From contig CAWCPR010000001.1 of assembly GCA_963797475.1 (NCBI GenBank), forward strand, positions 1,364,001 to 1,428,000: DNA of 64,000 bases, written 5' to 3'. The notes below the pieces were generated by a model. That model saw only the letters and a list, made by a program, of their open reading frames with translations, was not told the origin of the DNA and did not search any database. A program made the position numbers and the translations under genes. Source of the DNA: CAWCPR01 sp963797475. GTDB taxonomy: Bacteria > Chloroflexota > Anaerolineae > Anaerolineales > UBA4823. This document shows positions 17,098 to 26,368 of the stretch, in pieces (position 1 is the stretch's first letter; each line of letters begins with the position of its first letter).

Positions 17098-17840
17098 AGC
17101 GCCGCAGCCTGCTCTTCGCTGTGTTGTTCCTGCTGCTGGTCTGGCAGTTCGCGGCTGTCCTCATAAGAATGCCAATCCTGCCATCGCCCGTGACCGTTTC
17201 GGTTACATTCGTGAAGGAGCTGGCAAATGGCAGCCTGCTGGGCAACTTCCTCGCCAGCCTGTGGCGGGTTATCGCCAGCACGTTCCTGGCGATCGCCCTG
17301 GCCTCTCCAGCCGGCCTGGTTTTAGGACAATCCAAAAGGTTAAATGGCATCTTCTCGCCTGTGGTTTACCTGCTCTACCCCATCCCCAAGGTCGTCCTGG
17401 TGCCAATCGTGCTGCTGTTATTTGGCATCGGCGACCTACCCAAAATCATCATCATCTTCCTGATTTTATTCTTCCAGATCCTGGTCCTGGTGCGCGATCA
17501 GGCAGCCGGCATCCGCCCCGAGCTGCTGCAGAGCGTCCGCAGCCTGGGAGCTGGCCGGCGGGCCCTTTTCCGCTTCGTTTACCTGCCCGCCAGCCTGCCT
17601 GCGATCCTGACCGCCCTGCGCCAATCGGTAGGCACTGCAGTGGCGGTCTTATATGTAGCCGAGCTGTTTGCCACAAGAAGAGGGCTCGGATATTACATCT
17701 ATTACAATGGCAGCACCCTTTTCGATTACCCGGCCATGTATGCCGGGATCGTTGCGCTGAGCCTGATGGGATTGGGCCTGTATTTCACCGTGGATTGGCT
17801 CGAGCATCGCCTGTGCCCCTGGCAGTACCTGCATTCGTAA
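17094..17840 (+). CDS. ABC transporter permease (NitT/TauT type)
   Basis: The protein has 248 residues starting at a GTG that overlaps the ATPase stop (GTGA), with GGAGG just upstream. It has about six helices and the cytoplasmic coupling segment RSLGAGRRALFRFVYLPASL near residue 150, equivalent to the EAA loop. A single permease gene implies a homodimer. Together with the two preceding genes it makes a complete importer. Confidence 0.9.
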   Translation: MKRRSLLFAVLFLLLVWQFAAVLIRMPILPSPVTVSVTFVKELANGSLLGNFLASLWRVIASTFLAIALASPAGLVLGQSKRLNGIFSPVVYLLYPIPKVVLVPIVLLLFGIGDLPKIIIIFLILFFQILVLVRDQAAGIRPELLQSVRSLGAGRRALFRFVYLPASLPAILTALRQSVGTAVAVLYVAELFATRRGLGYYIYYNGSTLFDYPAMYAGIVALSLMGLGLYFTVDWLEHRLCPWQYLHS

Positions 17841-17922
17841 GCCTTTTCTGGCTGGATTCATCGTTATTCCGGATTGTAAGGTGGATGCAGTGCTGTTAAC
17901 GCCCCTCGGATTTTCGCTCTGG

Positions 17923-17928
17923 TATAAT
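17923..17928 (+). promoter_or_regulatory. Extended -10 element, leaderless promoter of the UbiA gene
   Basis: TATAAT preceded by TGG. The ATG starts 8 bases after the hexamer, so the transcript should begin at or next to the start codon. No Shine-Dalgarno sequence is present before the ATG. Confidence 0.6.
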
Positions 17929-17936
17929 GCGCTGTA

Positions 17937-18800
17937 ATGAAACAACTGCGTGATTTTCTCGAATTGATAAAATTCGAGCACACGGTTTTTGCCCTGCCTT
18001 TTGCTTACCTGGGCATGCTGCTTGCCGCCGGGGGTTGGCCTACCTGGGGCCAGTTTTTTTGGATTACGGTCGCGATGGCTGCCGCACGCACCCTGGCAAT
18101 GGGCAGCAACCGCATTGCCGACCGTTGGATTGACGCCCACAACCCGCGCACGGCCAACCGCCCGCTCGTTACGGGGGCAATCTCTTCCCGCACCGCCTGG
18201 GTGGGGACGTTTCTGGCAGGCGCCATCCTTTGTTTTGCCGCATGGCAGCTCGGCCCACTGCCCTTCCGCCTGTTGCCCGGGGCGCTGCTCTTCCTGGTAG
18301 GTTATTCACTCACCAAGCGTTTTACCTGGATCTCGCATTACATTCTCGGGTTCACGGATGGCCTGGCCCCGGTTGGCGCTTGGGTAGCTGTGCGCGGCTC
18401 GCTGTTCACCCCGGCCGATTTACCGGCCTGGATCCTGCTGGCGGTGGTCACTTTATGGATTGGCGGGTTTGACCTGATCTATGCCTGCCAGGACGTGCCT
18501 TACGACATACAGGATGGACTGCAATCGGTCCCAGTACAATTCGGCATCCCGGCTGCCCTGCGCCTCTCCTCAATCAGCCACGCCATCACTATAATTTTGC
18601 TGGCGGTGTTGGGCTACCTGCTCGGCCTGAGCTGGCCTTACTGGGTCGGGCTGGCGGCGGTGTTCGCTTTGCTTGCCTGGGAACATACCCTCGTGCACCC
18701 GGATGACCTGTCTCGTATCGACCTGGCCTTCTTTAATATCAACAGCTATGTCAGCATCACCCTGTTCTTATCGATACTGATATCCCTGTATCTCCCGTAG
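17937..18800 (+). CDS. UbiA-family prenyltransferase (UbiA/MqnP-like)
   Basis: The protein has 287 residues with about eight helices. The first Asp-rich motif is NRIADRWIDAHNPRTANRPL (near 58-77) and the second is YACQDVPYDIQDG (near 180-192). KFEHTVFALPFAYLGML at the N-terminus is typical of 4-hydroxybenzoate polyprenyltransferases and of MqnP. The enzyme joins a polyprenyl chain to an aromatic acid in the membrane during quinone synthesis. The UbiD decarboxylase upstream would fit the later step (MqnP followed by MqnL). The gene has its own promoter about 100 bases after the ABC permease. Confidence 0.88.
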   Translation: MKQLRDFLELIKFEHTVFALPFAYLGMLLAAGGWPTWGQFFWITVAMAAARTLAMGSNRIADRWIDAHNPRTANRPLVTGAISSRTAWVGTFLAGAILCFAAWQLGPLPFRLLPGALLFLVGYSLTKRFTWISHYILGFTDGLAPVGAWVAVRGSLFTPADLPAWILLAVVTLWIGGFDLIYACQDVPYDIQDGLQSVPVQFGIPAALRLSSISHAITIILLAVLGYLLGLSWPYWVGLAAVFALLAWEHTLVHPDDLSRIDLAFFNINSYVSITLFLSILISLYLP

Positions 18801-18820
18801 AATGAACCATCGGAGCCTTT

Positions 18821-20050
18821 ATGAATCGTAAGTTGCTGGTGCTTCTCTTTTTCCTGGCAAACCTGCTCGCCCCTTTCTCAGCGGCCGCACACCCGGCCCC
18901 GGCTGAACCCGCCATCCAGCCAGGATCGGACGCAAGCGTGATGTTCGCCGCCTCAAAGAACAACGACGCCCAGGTCCTATGCCTGCCCGGCATTTATATG
19001 CAGGATCCTGGGGATTGCTCGCCGCTGGGACCATCGGCTTTTCTGACCCAAATGGCCGGGATGGGGATCACCTTCCCACTGACCCCACTGCCGGCTGCCG
19101 CTCCAGACCCGGCGCTGACGTACGTGGACACCAACTACGGCCTGGTGCGCACGCGCAATGCCCCCGTTTACGGATCCATTGAAGACGCCCTCAAAGGCAA
19201 TAAGAAATCCGCGGTGCGCCGGATAGATTCTCCATTCAGTTATATCTCTTATCAAGAAGATGCCGTCGTCGACGGGCGTCGCTTTTATATGATCGACCCC
19301 GGCAATTGGATGACGGCGAACGACGTCTCGCGGATCAGCTACCCACCGCGTTTCCAGGGGCTGACGATCACCCATACGCCAGATCGCCCGTTCGGTTGGG
19401 TGCTCACCTACTTGAGCGCCGGGCCGGTGGAGAGCAAGCGCACGCCTGGCAACCAGGTCTCCGACTATACCGGTCACTTGTTCAACAATCACGATATCGT
19501 CCAGGTGTATACGGAGAAAAATGTAGATGGTTCGGATTGGTACATGATCGCCCCCGATGAGTGGCTGCCGCACAACGTGGTTGCCCGGGTCGTTCCGAAC
19601 TCTACCCCTCCTGAAGGCGTAACCGGTGACCGCTGGATCGAAGTCAATTTGTACGAACAGACCATGTCCGTCTACGACCAGCGCCAGCTTGTTTTCGCCA
19701 CGCTGATTGCCAGCGGCATCGAGCCGTTCTGGACGCGGCCCGGTTTGTTCCAAATCTTCCAGAAACTGACCTCAACGCCCATGCGCGGCTCTTTTGAAGC
19801 GGATCATTCCGACGCGTATTACCTCGAGGACGTCCCCTGGACCATGTATTTCGATGAAGCGCGCGCATTACACGGCGCATACTGGCGCACCCAGCTTGGA
19901 TTCCCGCAGTCTCACGGCTGCGTAAACCTGTCTGTTGGGGATGCACACTGGCTGTTTGATTGGGCGAATGAGGGAGACTGGGTATATGTCTGGGACCCCT
20001 CAGGGAAGACCCCTGTAGATCCAAGCTACTACACAGCCGGCGGCGCCTGA
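18821..20050 (+). CDS. Secreted L,D-transpeptidase (YkuD domain)
   Basis: The protein has 409 residues. A signal peptide (about 1-25, LLVLLFFLANLLAPFSAAAH) is followed by two SH3-like or unassigned regions with repeated short-strand patterns. The YkuD catalytic domain is at about 270-400: WIEVNLYEQTMSVYDQRQLV, then the active site FPQSHGCVNLS with the catalytic Cys and His, and VYVWDPSG at the end. The enzyme makes 3-3 peptidoglycan cross-links or attaches proteins to peptidoglycan. It starts 20 bases after the UbiA gene and is followed by an S41 protease on the same strand. Confidence 0.88.
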   Translation: MNRKLLVLLFFLANLLAPFSAAAHPAPAEPAIQPGSDASVMFAASKNNDAQVLCLPGIYMQDPGDCSPLGPSAFLTQMAGMGITFPLTPLPAAAPDPALTYVDTNYGLVRTRNAPVYGSIEDALKGNKKSAVRRIDSPFSYISYQEDAVVDGRRFYMIDPGNWMTANDVSRISYPPRFQGLTITHTPDRPFGWVLTYLSAGPVESKRTPGNQVSDYTGHLFNNHDIVQVYTEKNVDGSDWYMIAPDEWLPHNVVARVVPNSTPPEGVTGDRWIEVNLYEQTMSVYDQRQLVFATLIASGIEPFWTRPGLFQIFQKLTSTPMRGSFEADHSDAYYLEDVPWTMYFDEARALHGAYWRTQLGFPQSHGCVNLSVGDAHWLFDWANEGDWVYVWDPSGKTPVDPSYYTAGGA

Positions 20051-20081
20051 CCAGGCAGATCCATTTCTTAACGGGTTTCTT

Positions 20082-21491
20082 TTGTCCAGGCGCAGGCGCG
20101 TTTTACTTTTTCTAATCCCTTTTATGCTTGTAACCCTGGCCTGCCAGGCCGTTTTAAGGGCCTGGCAGCCTTTTGTCGCCCCCAGTCCGACTCCACCCCC
20201 GCTTTACACAATCCAAACGCAAGCGCCGGCAGCCAGCGACACGCCTTCGCCAGCACCTACTCTGACCCCCACCCGCACCCCCAGGCCGCCATCGCCGACT
20301 GCCCCGCCGACCCTAACCAGTACAGAGACAAGCCGCCCTACAGCCTCCCCCCTCCAGCTTCGGGTGTTCGAGGAATTGTGGCAGGACGTAGATGAGAATT
20401 ACCTGTATCCCGATTTTAACGGCCTGGATTGGAACGCTATTCATCGTGAGTACCGCCAGCAGATTGAAGCCGGGTTAAGCGCCGAGGACTTCTACCTGGC
20501 GATGGAAGAGATGATCTCACGCCTGGGCGATGACCACTCAGCTTTCCTGAGTCCGGCGGAGGGCGAGGCTGAAGACGCGCAGCTCGCCGGCGAGGGTGAA
20601 TACGTCGGCATCGGTGTTTTGACCGTGCCCATTCAGGCGCGCCATAAAGCAGCAATCATCCTGGTCTATCCTGGAAGTCCAGCCGACGATGCCGGACTGG
20701 CGTCTCATGATTCCATCCTGGCAGTGGATGGCCAACCGGTTCTGGATGAGAACGGACTGCGTCGCGACCTCTTGCAGGGGCCGGAAGGCACATCGCTCAT
20801 TTTGACCATCCAAACGCCTGGGCAGGCGCCGCGCCAGGTTAAATTAACCCGCCGCCGAATTCAGGAGACCACCCCGGTTCCCTATTCGCTACTGGTGACG
20901 CCCGCTGGGAAGCGCATCGGATACATCCTGCTGGTCACTTTCAATGATTCGCAGGTAGACGATAAGGTTGGGGATGCCCTGCGGGCTCTGAGCGCCGATG
21001 GACCGTTGGATGGGCTGATCCTGGATGACCGCCAAAATCCGGGCGGTGTGAACACCGTCCTGCGAGACACGCTGGCCTATTTCACCTCCGGAGTGTTAGG
21101 GCATTTCGTCAACCGCCAGGAAAACAGCCCTTTGAGGGTGATCGGCAAGAATATCAAAGGCTCTCAGAAAGTCCCGCTGGTGGTGCTGGTTGGGCGCGAC
21201 ACGGTCAGCTTCGGCGAGATATTCGCCGGGATCTTGCAAGACACAAAGCGCGCCTTTTTGATCGGCGAGCAAACGGATGGGAATGTTGAGATCTTGTGGG
21301 TGTATGACTTGCCGGATGGCTCGCGCGCCTGGATCGCTCATGATGTCTTTCAACCGCTGAACCACCCCGATCAAGATTGGGAGCAAAACGGCATCCTCCC
21401 AGACCTGACCGCTGCCAGCAGTTGGGATGAAGTGACTCAGGCAACCGACCCCGCCATCCTGGCCTCGCTGGCCCATTTTGACGACCAGTAA
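20082..21491 (+). CDS. S41 family C-terminal processing protease with PDZ domain (lipoprotein)
   Basis: The protein has 469 residues from a TTG start. The N-terminus has a signal with lipobox LACQ, then a Pro/Thr-rich linker (about 35-85). A helical cap (about 90-160) precedes the PDZ domain (GEYVGIGVLTVP to LTRRR, about 165-250). The S41 core follows with GYILLVTF, the nucleophile region RDTVSFGEIFAGIL, and GEQTDGNVE. Such proteases trim exported or membrane proteins. It sits 31 bases after the L,D-transpeptidase, so it may process cell-wall proteins. The catalytic Lys is less certain, as the usual Ser-Ala-Ser-Glu block is changed to VSFGE. Confidence 0.83.
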   Translation: MSRRRRVLLFLIPFMLVTLACQAVLRAWQPFVAPSPTPPPLYTIQTQAPAASDTPSPAPTLTPTRTPRPPSPTAPPTLTSTETSRPTASPLQLRVFEELWQDVDENYLYPDFNGLDWNAIHREYRQQIEAGLSAEDFYLAMEEMISRLGDDHSAFLSPAEGEAEDAQLAGEGEYVGIGVLTVPIQARHKAAIILVYPGSPADDAGLASHDSILAVDGQPVLDENGLRRDLLQGPEGTSLILTIQTPGQAPRQVKLTRRRIQETTPVPYSLLVTPAGKRIGYILLVTFNDSQVDDKVGDALRALSADGPLDGLILDDRQNPGGVNTVLRDTLAYFTSGVLGHFVNRQENSPLRVIGKNIKGSQKVPLVVLVGRDTVSFGEIFAGILQDTKRAFLIGEQTDGNVEILWVYDLPDGSRAWIAHDVFQPLNHPDQDWEQNGILPDLTAASSWDEVTQATDPAILASLAHFDDQ

Positions 21492-21500
21492 CGAGAATAA

Positions 21501-21529
21501 TTGCGCTTGATTAGCAGCTATGGTAGACT
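21501..21529 (+). promoter_or_regulatory. Candidate promoter of the HdrD-like gene
   Basis: TTGCGC (21501-21506), a 17-base spacer and TAGACT (21524-21529) preceded by TGG. An ATG in frame with the HdrD-like protein lies 7 bases after the -10 (21537), so a leaderless start is possible alongside the ribosome-site start at 21582. Confidence 0.45.
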
Positions 21530-21581
21530 CTGCTTAATGCATGTGCAGCCTGGCACAATCCAGGAAAACATGGAGGAGATC

Positions 21582-23584
21582 ATGCTCACACTCCCGGAGA
21601 AAATCATCTTCATACTGGCAGCCCTTGCCACTCTTTATGCAATCTGGAGAGCCGCGGACCGCATCATCCGTATCATCGCCCGCGGCCACGGAAAAGTGGA
21701 TTGGGGGCTGGCTCAAAAGCGGTTGGTCGCCGTACTGGCAAAAATTATCAGCTTACAACCAACCTTTCGTCTCCGGCTCGGCCCGAGCCTGTTTCATGCC
21801 TTTGTCGCCTGGGGCTTCATGTATTACTTGCTCGTCAACCTGGGGGACGTCCTGGAGGGCTTCTTTCACGGCTTTCAATTCCTGGGAACCGGGACCCTTG
21901 GAAATTTGTACAGGCTGGGAGGAGATCTCCTCAGCGTCGCCGCTTTAGTCGGCATGTTGACCCTGATCCTGCGCCGCTTTCTCGTGAATCCTCCAAATCT
22001 GCGCGCCCGTGAGAACGTCAAGCTCTACCCGGGCGCCCGCACCTTGATCCGGCGCGACTCGGCGATCGTGGGGGCGTTCATCCTGGTGCACGTCGGCTCG
22101 CGTTTTCTGGGAGCCTCGGTCAGGATCGCCCAAGGCATAGACGCAGGCTGGCAGCCCTTCGCGGCCCTGGTCTCCAATTTATGGTCGGGGATGAGCCCGG
22201 GCGGCTTGAATGTGCTTGCCCATGCCTTTTTCTGGCTCGCAATCGGCACGATTATGATCTTCTTTCCCTATTTCCTGTATTCGAAACACATCCACCTCTT
22301 TATCGCCCCGCTCAACTTCCTGCTCAAGCCTGAAAGGCGCTCCATCGGCGAACTGAGCAAGCTCAACTTCGACGACGAGAGCATCGAGCAGTTTGGAGCC
22401 ACGCGCCTGGAAGATTTGGGTTGGGAACAGATTATGGACGCCTATGCCTGCATCATGTGCTACCGCTGCCAGGAGGTCTGCCCGGCTTATACAACCGGCA
22501 AGGTGCTCTCGCCGGCTGCACTGGAAATCAACAAACGCGAGTTTATCAACGATCATGGTCCCGCCCTCGCCCGAGGCGAGCAGAGCCCGCTGACCCTGTT
22601 GGAGTTCGCCATTACGCCGGAGGCCGTGTGGGCCTGCACTGCATGCGGCGCTTGTGTGGATATCTGCCCGGTCAACAACGAGCCGATGCGCGATATCCTG
22701 GATATACGCCGGGCGCTGGTCCTGATGGAGAATGAATTCCCCGAGCAGCTTCAAAACGCTTTCCGCGGCATGGAGCGAACCTTCAACCCATGGAACATAT
22801 CTCCCAGCGAACGTTTGAAATGGGCGCAGGGCCTGGCGGTGCCAACCATTGAAGAGCAGCCGGAGCCCGAGATCTTGTGGTGGGTCGGTTGCGCACCGGC
22901 GACCGATGCCCGCGCCCAGAAAATCGCCCGGGCCTTCGCAGAGATATTAAATAAAGCCGGCGTTAACTTCGCCGTCCTGGGCGAGCAAGAGCAATGCAGC
23001 GGCGATTCCGCCCGGCGGGCCGGGAATGAATTCCTTTTTAACGAAATGGCCAGCGCGAACGTCGAGCTGCTGAACGAAGTAGCGCCGAAGCGCATCGTCA
23101 CCACCTGCCCGCACTGCCTGCACACGCTCAAGAATGAATATCCAGCCTTCGGCGGAAATTATGAGGTCGTCCATCACACCCAGTTAATCAACGAGCTGGT
23201 GGCAGCGGGACGGCTGGCTTTAAAAGACGGGGTCGCCAACAAAGTGACCCTGCACGATCCCTGCTACCTTGGCCGTCAAAACAACATCCTGCAAGCGCCG
23301 CGCCTGGCGATCCAACAAGCGCACCAGCCCCTGGTCGAAATGCCGCGGCACGGCAAAAAGTCTTTCTGCTGCGGGGCCGGCGGCGCACAAATGTGGAAAG
23401 AGGAAGAGGAGGGGCTTAACGGGTCAACGCCGAGCGCATCGAAGAAGCAATCGCCACAGGCGCTGAGGTGCTGGCGGTGGGCTGCCCGTTCTGTATGATC
23501 ATGCTGAACGATGCCAGGAACGCTGCAAACAGCCAGATGCAGGTATTGGATATCGCCGAGATCGTCGCGGCGAGCCTCGATTAA
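21582..23584 (+). CDS. Membrane-bound HdrD/GlcF-like Fe-S oxidoreductase (frame break near 23420)
   Basis: Corrected length is about 667 residues from the ATG at 21582, which has GGAGGAG upstream; 21537 is an alternative. Five helices in the first 230 residues resemble the nitrate reductase gamma/DsrM heme b domain. Two ferredoxin clusters follow, CIMCYRCQEVCP and CTACGACVDICP. Two CCG domains form the C-terminus: WWVGCAP with TTCPHCLHTL, then DPCYLG with FCCGAGG. Near 23420 one base (probably a C in CTTAAC-CGGGTC) is missing. As read, the frame ends at 23498 without the last GCPFC; restoring the base gives RVNAERIEEAIATGAEVLAVG and the CxxC cluster ligands, ending at 23584. It likely moves electrons between quinone and soluble carriers. 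Confidence 0.85.
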
Positions 23585-23601
23585 ATTCGCATCTTGGGAT
23601 C

Positions 23602-23629
23602 AAGGAGCGGAGCGAACCGCTCCTTTTTT
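23602..23629 (+). terminator. Rho-independent terminator after the HdrD-like gene
   Basis: A perfect 9-base stem (AAGGAGCGG/CCGCTCCTT) with the 6-base loop AGCGAA and a run of six T. Confidence 0.85.
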
Positions 23630-23740
23630 CTTTAATGAAAACGCAAAAGCCATACTCTTGATCTGCCATCCTCAAACAATCTTGGTCAAACTGCACAATT
23701 AATTTAGTCTTAACATTGGTAAAAGTACAAAAAAGGGCGA

Positions 23741-23746
23741 TATAAT
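23741..23746 (+). promoter_or_regulatory. -10 element of the 2-oxoacid dehydrogenase operon
   Basis: TATAAT about 90 bases before the E1 start. A TTGGTA at 23716-23721 with a 19-base spacer could serve as a weak -35. A long leader precedes the AGGAGG ribosome site (23826-23831). Confidence 0.45.
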
Positions 23747-23836
23747 CTAGAAAGTGTAGTGGGGATGGTTCACTTACATCGAGATCACAACTTATGCGTC
23801 GGCGCTGATCCTCAGTGCACGGATCCAGGAGGCAAT

Positions 23837-26242
23837 ATGACGGATTTTAAGGATAGCCCACTCAACATCTCTCTTAGCGTGGACGAGATCTTGCAGGACT
23901 ATCACATGGCGCACCTGAGCCGGCAGACCAGCCTGGTTGGCCGCAGAGAAGTGATGAGTGGAAAAGCGAAATTCGGGATTTTCGGCGACGGAAAAGAAGT
24001 TGCGCAAATCGCACTGGCGAAAGTCTTCCAAAAAGGGGATTTTCGTTCCGGTTATTACCGGGACCAAACGCTCATGTTCGCCACAGGCGAGGCGACCATC
24101 CAATCATTTTTTGCCCAGTTATACGCCCACGCCGATGTCGAGGCGGACCCGGCAACCGCCGGCAGGGCGATGGATGCCCATTTTGCCACTCGCAGCCTCA
24201 ACCCGGATGGGAGCTGGCAGAACTTAATGGAAAAGCGCAATACATCGGCGGATGTATCACCAACCGGATCACAAATGCCACGCCTGGTTGGCCTCGCTTA
24301 CGCCTCCAAGTTATACCGCCAGTTGGAGGAATTGAAATCCTTCACAAAGTTTTCAAATAACGGGAATGAAATCGCTTTCGGCACGGTTGGCAACGCAACC
24401 TGCGCAGAAGGGATGTTTTGGGAAGCCGTCAATGCGATCGGTGTTTTAAAGGTGCCTGTGGTCTTATCCATCTGGGACGATGATTATGGGATTTCCGTGC
24501 CCAATGATTTCCAGATGGTGAAGCAAAATATGTTCGAGCTGCTGAAAGGCTTTCAGCGCGATCCCGGGACCCAGGAGGGTTTTGACCTGTACACCGTCAA
24601 AGGCTGGGATTACCCGGCGTTGGTGGAAATTTACCAGAAAGCCGCCGCCATCGCCCGAGAAGAGCATGTTCCCGCCATCATCCACGTGGTCGAGCTCACC
24701 CAACCCCAGGGACATTCCACATCCGGCAGCCAGGAACGCTATAAATCCAAAGAGCGGCTGGAGTGGGAACGGTCGTTTGACGCCTTGCCAAAGTTCCGCG
24801 AATGGATCCTCTCACAAGGGATCGCGAACGAAGATGAGCTGGACACCATTGAGGAGGAAGCCCGCCAGGAGGTCGAAGAGATCCGAAAGTCTGCCTGGCA
24901 GACCTATATCACCCCTATTCGCAAAGAACGCAAGGAAGTAATCCACATCATCGAGGATATCGCCGCGTCGTCCAGTCATGCCGCAGAATTGAACGAGATT
25001 AAAGAGCGCCTGGTCACAAGTCCCAGCCCGCTACGCCGGGATATCATGGTGGCTGTCCAGGAGGTCTTCCTCGCCGCCCGGGATGAAGATATCCCCGCGA
25101 AACAAACCCTGGTCGATTGGAAGAAAGAGCAGGATATAATCAACCACGACCGCTACAACTCGCATCTATACAATGGATCCGCGCTGCGCGTTCCGGAGAT
25201 CAAGCCGGTTTATACCGATAGCTCCCCGGTTCAGAATGGGTTTGAAGTCTTAAATGCTTTCTTCGACATCGCCCTGGATCGCGACCCGCGCCTGATCGCC
25301 TTCGGGGAGGATGTGGGCAAATTGGGCGATGTCAACCAGGGATTTCGCGGCATGCAAGCCAAGTATGGAGCGCTGCGAGTTTCAGATACTGGTATTCGCG
25401 AGACAACGATCGTCGGCCAGGCAATCGGTGTGGCGCTACGCGGCTTGAGGCCGATCGCCGAGATCCAGTACCTGGATTACCTGCTCTATGCCCTACAAAT
25501 CCTATCCGACGATCTTTCTACGCTGCATTGGCGCACAAAAGGCGGGCAAAAAGCGCCTGTCATTTTACGAACGCGCGGCCACCGCCTGGAAGGCATCTGG
25601 CACTCCGGTTCGCTTATGGCGGGCATCCTCAACCTGGTGCGCGGCATGTACGTGCTTGTGCCGCGCAATATGACCCAGGCAGCCGGGTTTTACAACACCT
25701 TGCTGCAGGCCGATGAGCCAGCCCTGGTGGTCGAAGTGCTGAATGGCTACCGGTTTAAAGAACGCCTGCCTGATAATCTCGGTGAATTCACCGTACCGCT
25801 GGGCGTGCCTGAAGTGATCCGTCTTGGAAGCGATGTCACCATCGTCACCTATGGCGCCTGCTGCCGAATCGCGCTGGACGCCGCCGAAAGGCTGAGCAAG
25901 GTTGGCATCGATGCAGAAGTCATCGATGTTCGCTCCCTGATCCCCTTCGACCTGCCCGGCGTCATCCTTGAATCCCTGAAAAAGACCAGCCGGCTGGTAT
26001 TTGTGGACGAAGACGTTCCCGGGGGGACGACGGCTTATATGTTCCAACATGTCGTTGAAAAGCAAGGCGGTTATTATTGGCTCGATTCCGAGCCGCGCAC
26101 GATTCCAGGAAAGAACCACCGCCCGGCGTATGGCTCAGACGGCGATTACTGGTCCAAACCCAATATTGAACAAGTTTTCGAAGGCGTTTACGAACTGATG
26201 CACGACGCAGATCCAAATGCTTACCCAATGTTCTACCGTTAA
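23837..26242 (+). CDS. 2-oxoacid dehydrogenase E1, alpha and beta subunits fused
   Basis: The ATG at 23837 has AGGAGG six bases upstream; the protein is 801 residues. The first half (about 20-350) is the E1 alpha, thiamine diphosphate domain: KFGIFGDGKEVAQIALAKV, SGYYRDQTLM, GNATCAEGMFWEAVNAIG and IWDDDYGISVP. The second half (about 450-800) is E1 beta: IAFGEDVGKLGDVNQGF, ETTIVGQAIGVALRGLRPI, and a transketolase C-terminal domain with VDVRSLIPFD. The fused form oxidatively decarboxylates a 2-oxoacid, probably branched-chain or pyruvate-like, and hands the acyl group to E2 encoded next. Substrate choice cannot be decided here. Confidence 0.9.
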   Translation: MTDFKDSPLNISLSVDEILQDYHMAHLSRQTSLVGRREVMSGKAKFGIFGDGKEVAQIALAKVFQKGDFRSGYYRDQTLMFATGEATIQSFFAQLYAHADVEADPATAGRAMDAHFATRSLNPDGSWQNLMEKRNTSADVSPTGSQMPRLVGLAYASKLYRQLEELKSFTKFSNNGNEIAFGTVGNATCAEGMFWEAVNAIGVLKVPVVLSIWDDDYGISVPNDFQMVKQNMFELLKGFQRDPGTQEGFDLYTVKGWDYPALVEIYQKAAAIAREEHVPAIIHVVELTQPQGHSTSGSQERYKSKERLEWERSFDALPKFREWILSQGIANEDELDTIEEEARQEVEEIRKSAWQTYITPIRKERKEVIHIIEDIAASSSHAAELNEIKERLVTSPSPLRRDIMVAVQEVFLAARDEDIPAKQTLVDWKKEQDIINHDRYNSHLYNGSALRVPEIKPVYTDSSPVQNGFEVLNAFFDIALDRDPRLIAFGEDVGKLGDVNQGFRGMQAKYGALRVSDTGIRETTIVGQAIGVALRGLRPIAEIQYLDYLLYALQILSDDLSTLHWRTKGGQKAPVILRTRGHRLEGIWHSGSLMAGILNLVRGMYVLVPRNMTQAAGFYNTLLQADEPALVVEVLNGYRFKERLPDNLGEFTVPLGVPEVIRLGSDVTIVTYGACCRIALDAAERLSKVGIDAEVIDVRSLIPFDLPGVILESLKKTSRLVFVDEDVPGGTTAYMFQHVVEKQGGYYWLDSEPRTIPGKNHRPAYGSDGDYWSKPNIEQVFEGVYELMHDADPNAYPMFYR

Positions 26243-26368
26243 GCGCAGCGACTCTCCCGCAAAGATCCTTTCGAGGTAGGGGCTACGCACTGAGGAAGCG
26301 CCAGGGTAGTGTGGGCTTGCCAATCCGCGGGCGAACACACCCTCAGGATCCGAAAACCAGGAGGAATT

